The notes beneath the pieces are model-generated. The model did no database searches. It was not told the DNA's origin and saw only the letters and a program-made list of their open reading frames with translations. The position numbers and the translations under genes were made by a program. Below, in pieces: positions 8,761-12,922 of a stretch of DNA of 12,922 bases (its first letter is position 1; each line of letters starts with the position of its first letter). Source of the stretch: Usnea hakonensis (taxonomy: Eukaryota > Ascomycota > Lecanoromycetes > Lecanorales > Parmeliaceae); the NCBI GenBank assembly GCA_013423325.1, contig BLJB01000637.1, forward strand, positions 1-12,922, in the 5' to 3' direction.

Positions 8761-8973
8761 GAAGAGATAGGTCTCTCTATAGAATACTAGTCTTAACTAA
8801 TAATAGTAGCTAGCTACTTACGTAATCGTCGCCCTACTTAGAGCTATAAGCTAACCCCCTACGAAGCTAATACTAGCGTCTAGCTAAAACTAAAGTATCT
8901 TCGTCCTATTAGCTCCTATAGCTAGTACCTTACTCGGAAACCTAGCACTAGCTAGAAGACTAGTTAGGACCGC

Positions 8974-9207
8974 TGTTAGGCTCAGGGGCAGTAGCGCTAT
9001 AATGACAATATTGCCAAGTATTACGTATCCTCTTAGTATACGTAATATAGGTATTGGCTTAGCTTCTTGGCGAATAAGCTTAAGGAAGCGATTCCCCCCT
9101 CTTTCTCTTCTTCTTTTTCAAGAATTAGTCTTACTAGAATACTACTAGATACTTATATAGAAATATATCTATCCTCCTAGTCTTATATTACTATACTAAC
9201 CTTAATA
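8974..9207 (+). repeat. 5' LTR of the gypsy element, 3' end approximate
   Basis: The sequence begins TGTTAGGCTCAGGGGCAGTA, the style of fungal gypsy LTRs. A plausible end is TTAATA at 9202-9207, TTAACA after a RIP change, mirroring the opening TGTTA. The first 147 bases keep about ten CpA/TpG sites; from 9121 onward they vanish. A long pyrimidine tract (9093-9119), common just upstream of fungal transcription starts, marks a likely promoter. I could not identify a convincing primer binding site after 9207, so the right boundary is uncertain. Confidence 0.55.
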
Positions 9208-9409
9208 ATTCTAATTCTTCTACCTTTCTTAGGGGTAGTAATCTATAACTAGAATAGTAACCAATACTAGAGCGAATCCGCGACGCGTTAATAATACTAG
9301 CGGATTATCCTTATTAGCAACCGTTAGAAACTAGTACCGGAATATATAAGTCCCCTTAGTAGGTACCGGTTATATATCTGAACTCGAAGACGACGGATAT
9401 ACCTATATA

Positions 9410-9491
9410 GAAACCGAAACAGAAACCGAAACTAAAACTAAAACCGAAATCGAAACCGAAATTAATACTAATACTAATACTAATACTAGTA
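9410..9491 (+). repeat. Glu-Thr / Asn-Thr coding microsatellite
   Basis: Hexamer-like GAAACC units give ETETETETKTKTE, followed by five ACT-AAT type units giving (NT)n. Every Asn codon in the second half follows a T, so it could be Asp altered by RIP (GAT to AAT), which would make the original tract acidic throughout. It sits near the N-terminus of gypsy Gag. Confidence 0.65.
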
Positions 9492-10375
9492 ATAACCCGT
9501 AACGAACGATTAACGATCAGATAGTAGATACTACTCGAAGGCGAGATACCCTTATAAAGAACCGATAACTCTAAGACTTAATAGAGGAGATTTACGCCCT
9601 AGAACGTAGTAAAAAGCGTATAGCCGGTAGTACCTAGAAGAACGTAGGCCCGGTAAAGACGTAATATAACCTTCGGCCTAAGGACCTATAGATTTTCTAT
9701 ATAAAAAGTATTCGAGAATACCGAAATTAGATAAGGGACGTAGAAGACTAATTTAGTCTAACGCCCTAGAACTTTATTACTAAAGACGATAAGATCCGAT
9801 AGTATAACTAATTCCTAGCCGAAACGCTAAAGAAATAATATCGAAATAAAAATATAAAAGATCCGGATAATATTTCTACCTAGTTCTAGTATATAGCCTT
9901 CCTACTAAACCTCGTCGAGGACCCGGTAAACCGTAAGCTAGACGTCGCCTAAGCGTATATTAACGCCTCTTAAAGATAGAACTAAATGGTCCGAGAATTC
10001 GATACCTACCTAAATAGCCTGGAGGCCTAAATACTCCCTTATATAGAAGAGTAATAGATATCCTATTTCTTTACTAGGCTAAAGCTAGAGATTCGTATAG
10101 CTATTACTAATATATAGATTATTCTAACTAGGCGAAACGAACTCGTATCGCTAGTAATACAACTTGAAAATAATTAAAAAAGAAGGAATACTACCTATAA
10201 AGGTAATAATATATTATCTTAAGAAGGGAACCGAGGTAGTAAATAAGGATCTAACTCTATAAACTATTAAAGCGGAGGTTAGACGAATAATAAGCCTAAG
10301 GAAAATAAAAGCGGTAATAAGAGTAAGACCTAATTAAATAAAAAATCTAAGAAGGAATTTTTAAAGATAGTTTAA

Positions 10376-10417
10376 TATTAGAATTATAAAAAGAAGGGAT
10401 ACTATATTATCGAGTAT
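10376..10417 (+). other. Ruined CCHC zinc knuckle of gypsy Gag
   Basis: Fourteen codons read Y-stop-N-Y-K-K-K-G-Y-Y-I-I-E-Y, matching CX2CX4HX4C spacing with all ligands turned to Tyr, followed by an AP segment as is common after this knuckle. The residue changes are those produced by TpG to TpA and CpA to TpA. Confidence 0.7.
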
Positions 10418-11280
10418 ATCGCTCCGAAGGTAGAAGATACTAATAGTATACTACTAAGGTTACTAGGTAAATACCGGGTATACGCGGTCCTAAAGAAGGG
10501 AAAAGGTAAGCCCTTATCGGAGACTCTACCTATACGAGGGTAGTGAAAGGAGTTATCTCGTTACCTTCTTTAGTATATAATAGATATATTATTAAGGAAG
10601 ACTTAAAGGATTTAGTCCCTATATAATTCTATTTTAATAATAGAGCCGAGGTTAACGTAATTAACTAACGCTTCGCAATTAAATATAATCTTTATTATAT
10701 CGAAGCTCCCTTACTAACCCTATAGTAGATAGACGGGAAATCGGCTTATTACTATAGTATATATATTATATTATATATAATTCGCGATAGCTAGATATAC
10801 GAGAAGCGCTACTAATATACGTTCTACGCTATTAATAAAGAAGGTCCGCCTTTAGTCTTAGGCCTCCCTACCTTAATAGAGGAAAGAATAAAAATAGATA
10901 TAGTAGATTAAATATAGCGTTTTAGTATTAATTAGTAAGCTTATAAACTACTTGATCCGAATAAATTCGCGGCCTCGCTAAAAGGAGAAAAGACTATATA
11001 TACCTTAATTATATTAGTAATAGTAGCTCTAGAAGCGAGCTACTAGATTAGTACTATAGATATAAATATATCTTACTAGAAAAGTATAGTAAAGATACTA
11101 GAAGTCCCTTGGGAACTTAAGGATTACGCTAATATTTTTTTAACTAAGGAAGCAGGAAAGCTTCCCTCTTATAAAGGATAGGATTATATTATCGAGATAA
11201 CTATAGAACCCCCGTTTAGCCCTCTATATAACCTATCGAATATAGAATTAGCTATACTACGTAGCTATCTCGATAATACT

Positions 11281-11830
11281 CTTATAAAAGGATAGATTTA
11301 GTATTCGACTAGTCCTATAGGAGCCCCTATTCTTTTTATTCTAAAAAAGGACGGTAGACTACGTTTATATATCGATTACCGTAGGTTAAATAAGGTAACT
11401 ATTAAGAATCGCTATCCGTTACTACTAATTAGTAAGACCTTAGACCGCCTTAATAGTATAAAGTAATTCACTAAGTTAGATCTTAAGGATATATATTATT
11501 ATATACGGATTAGAAAGGGCGATAAGTAGAAGATAGCCTTCTAAATATAGTATAGCTACTTTAAGTATCTAGTAATACTATTTAGTCTTACTAATACCCC
11601 CGTAACGTTTTAAGTATATATTAATAAGTTATTAAGTAGTCTTATTAACTAATTCTATATTATCTATTTAGATAATATATTTATTTACTCCGAAACGCGG
11701 GAGGAATATATTAACTATATTAGGTAGATCTTAAGTAGACTATAAAAGGTAAGTCTTTTTATAAGTTTAAAGAAATATAAATTCTTTACTACCAAAGTCG
11801 AATTCCTAGGGTTTATTATATTAATTAACG
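11281..11830 (+). other. Gypsy reverse transcriptase palm/fingers
   Basis: The domain order is intact: the GAPILF segment near 11320, KKDGRLRLYIDYRRLN, LDRLNSIK-stop-FTKLDLKDIYY, FKYLVILFSLTNTPVTF and YLDNIFIYS. Position 11674-11676 is AAT where the second catalytic Asp codon (GAT after GAT) is expected, a TpG to TpA change. FSLTN likewise replaces FGLTN. The family identity is not in doubt. Confidence 0.9.
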
Positions 11831-12670
11831 ATATCTCTATAGATGAACGTAGGGTGACCACCATCTAAGATTAGCCGAAGCCTAAGAATTACTACGACGT
11901 TCAGGTATTCTTAGGGTTTATAAACTTCTATTAGAGGTTTATTTACTATTACTTGCAGATTATAGGCCCTTTAATAAGTCTTTTAAAAGGAAGTAAAAAA
12001 GGAAAGAAGTCAGGTCCTTTTAAATAGCTAGATAACGCTAAGGTAGCGTTTACTAGGCTACGGGCTATATTTATAACTACTCCTCTACTAAGATACTTCG
12101 ATCCTAACCTTCTAATCTATATTAAAACGGATACTTCCGAATTTGTCTTAGTAGGCATTTTAACCTAGTACTAAGAAATAAATAAGTAGTAGTATCTAGT
12201 CGCTTTCTATTCTCGAAAGATAATTAATATAGAGCGAAACTATAAGACTCATGATTAGGAGTTACTCGCTATCGTTACGATATTTAAATACTAGCGTTAC
12301 TATTTAGAAAGGGTAAATAGCCTAGTTAAAGTCTTAACTAACTATAATAATCTAAAGTATTTTATAGGTTAGCTAAATTTAAATAGATAATAGGTAAGAT
12401 AGATAATAAAGTTGGCTAGTTTTGATTTCTTTATTTTATATCGTTCTGGTAAGATAAACCCCGCTAATACGCCATTAAGACGTCCTAACTATAAAGATAA
12501 AAACTGTTCGATTAATAAGCTATTACTAATATTATAATAGAAGCTAGCGACGATTAATAGCTTATCGAATCCGATTTTTATAGTAATTTGAACTATATAT
12601 TAGTAAGGTATAGATATTACCTTAGGAGGAAGCGTAGATAGCGTAGACTAAGTACCTATTAAAATAGTAT

Positions 12671-12750
12671 TTAGATTATTAATAACTATAGCTATATAGG
12701 AAATATACCTTTAGATTATTAATAACTATAGCTATATAGGAAATATACCT
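12671..12750 (+). repeat. Perfect 40-bp tandem duplication in gypsy pol
   Basis: Bases 12671-12710 and 12711-12750 are identical, beginning TTAGATTATTAATAACTATA. Forty is not a multiple of three, so the second copy shifts the pol frame. If one copy is disregarded, the old frame continues to the window end with a plausible composition (SYK-stop-FVLRLVANILV near 12877-12922). Both copies are free of CpA/TpG, so the duplication is likely to postdate RIP, or be an assembly artefact. Confidence 0.9.
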
Positions 12751-12922
12751 AAATATAGTATATTATTCGAGGACTAGAGAACCTTAGCCTTAAACTAGAG
12801 GGAGCGTAGGCGAGACGCCGGCTTAATATAATCGCGATATAGCTGAGGTATAGCTTAACCCTATCGCTAGGACTATTAGTTATAAATAGTTCGTCCTACG
12901 CTTAGTAGCCAATATTTTAGTT

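Larger units (their letters stand above)
4456..8973 (+). mobile_element. Ty1/copia LTR retrotransposon, 3' part cut off by a second element
   Basis: The element begins with an LTR at 4456 and a primer binding site at 4602. Gag, zinc knuckle, protease, gag-pre-integrase and integrase follow in one plus-strand frame. Integrase placed directly after protease and before any reverse transcriptase is the copia order. The frame is readable to about 8960 in the C-terminal part of the integrase core (a TPYEA segment near 8856-8870, then LRP). It then stops where a gypsy LTR begins at 8974. No copia reverse transcriptase, RNase H or 3' LTR is present. CpA/TpG depletion and many TAG/TAA codons show RIP, though milder than to the left of 4456. 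The five bases before the LTR (4451-4455, CCTCC) are the candidate target-site copy. Confidence 0.85.
6361..8973 (+). pseudogene. Copia Gag-protease-integrase polyprotein, RIP-degraded and truncated
   Basis: A single plus-strand frame runs from about 6361 to the gypsy LTR. The Gag part (about 6530-7020) has a UBN2-like look, for example KPKGSGTLNNLYRQLFTLKL near 6714-6770. A zinc knuckle follows at 7168-7209, then an Arg/Asn-rich stretch to about 7460. Next come an aspartic protease (from 7561, ending in VLYIPSLPINLIS near 7750-7790), a Ser/Asp-rich linker (8041-8190), a gag-pre-integrase domain (8245-8400) and an integrase core (8404-8760). In a working element this polyprotein builds the particle, matures itself and inserts the cDNA. 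Here Gln/Trp sites are stops, zinc-binding Cys are Tyr, and the third integrase acid is Lys. No frameshift is needed over 2.6 kb, so point mutation, not indels, inactivated it. Reverse transcriptase is absent. Confidence 0.85.
9344..10500 (+). pseudogene. Gypsy Gag, RIP-degraded
   Basis: The frame through 9410 can be followed from about 9344 (ATA, possibly a former ATG) to about 10500. It opens with a Glu/Thr then Asn/Thr low-complexity tract. The capsid-like part follows, with MVREFDTYLNSLEA near 9986-10030, then FFTRLKLEIRIAITNI and RRNELVSLVIQLENN near 10067-10175, the pattern of fungal retrotrans_gag proteins. A Lys/Asn-rich stretch leads to the zinc knuckle at 10376-10417. Gag forms the particle shell and binds the genomic RNA. 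Stops are at Gln/Trp sites. The pol frame downstream is offset by -1 (or +2), so Pol may have been made by frameshifting, or an indel separates the two. Confidence 0.75.
8974..12922 (+). mobile_element. Ty3/gypsy LTR retrotransposon, runs off the right edge
   Basis: An LTR-like start at 8974 (TGTTA) follows the broken copia integrase. Gag with a CCHC spacing, retropepsin, reverse transcriptase and RNase H come next on the plus strand, the Ty3/gypsy order. Integrase and 3' LTR are not reached. RIP has placed TAG/TAA throughout and altered catalytic residues, but over most of pol there is no indel. It is inserted in copia, so it is the younger of the two; 8969-8973 (ACCGC) is the candidate target-site copy. 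Confidence 0.85.
10501..12922 (+). pseudogene. Gypsy Pol: protease, reverse transcriptase, RNase H (3' end outside)
   Basis: The frame through 10621 is open except for RIP-type stops to the 40-bp duplication at 12671. The protease segment (10600-10870) has NNRAEVNVIN in the place of the DxG motif and ends GPPLVLGLPTL. Reverse transcriptase (about 11280-11830) has GAPILF, LKKDGRLRL, IDYRRLNKVTIKNRYPL, the first catalytic Asp at 11479-11481 (KLDLKD) and YLDN at 11665-11676. RNase H (about 12100-12330) has its first Asp at 12130-12132 (KTDTSE) and Glu at 12259-12261. The Ty3-type tail NPAN...RRPNYKD follows near 12457-12495. The second Asp of the YxDD box is Asn, so the enzyme is dead. Integrase should follow beyond the window. 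Confidence 0.88.

Noticed and set aside
1..12922. CpG methylation decay as the source of the mutations
   Set aside because: CpG remains common throughout, while CpA is what is missing. The pattern is RIP.

Overview
This window looks like an AT-rich, gene-poor block from a filamentous ascomycete genome (Pezizomycotina). The main evidence is repeat-induced point mutation (RIP). CpA and its complement TpG are almost absent over long stretches, while CpG, CpC and CpT survive. TpA is in great excess. Former Gln and Trp codons read as TAA/TAG, Cys and His codons as Tyr, and Met codons as ATA. No intact gene was found. Everything recognisable is a RIP-inactivated reading frame that must be read through many in-frame stops.

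Layout. (1) 1-4455 is the most strongly mutated part. Both recognisable frames are on the minus strand. From 4455 down to about 2820 lies the C-terminal part of a superfamily 1 (Upf1/NFX1-like) helicase with a Gln-rich tail. From about 2820 to the left edge lies an unidentified coding region carrying tandem repeats of about 38 residues. (2) 4456-8973 is the left part of a Ty1/copia LTR retrotransposon on the plus strand. It has a 146-bp LTR, a primer binding site resembling the anticodon region of initiator tRNA-Met, a long leader with a possible extra frame, then Gag, protease, gag-pre-integrase and integrase in one frame. Its reverse transcriptase is missing because the element stops inside the integrase. 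(3) 8974-12922 is a Ty3/gypsy element on the plus strand, starting with an LTR at exactly the point where copia stops. It has Gag, a zinc knuckle, protease, reverse transcriptase and RNase H, and runs off the right edge before a recognisable integrase.

Reading. The helicase frame stays readable to the base before the copia LTR, and the copia integrase stays readable to the gypsy LTR. The simplest history is nested: a helicase-bearing unit was duplicated and RIPed, copia inserted into the helicase gene, and gypsy inserted into copia. The missing N-terminal half of the helicase (including its Walker A motif) and the copia reverse transcriptase should then lie beyond the right edge. The least usual items are the RIPed helicase plus companion unit, which is not an ordinary transposon, the nearly RIP-free patches of about 146 bp at the outer edge of both retroelements, and a perfect 40-bp tandem duplication that shifts the gypsy pol frame.
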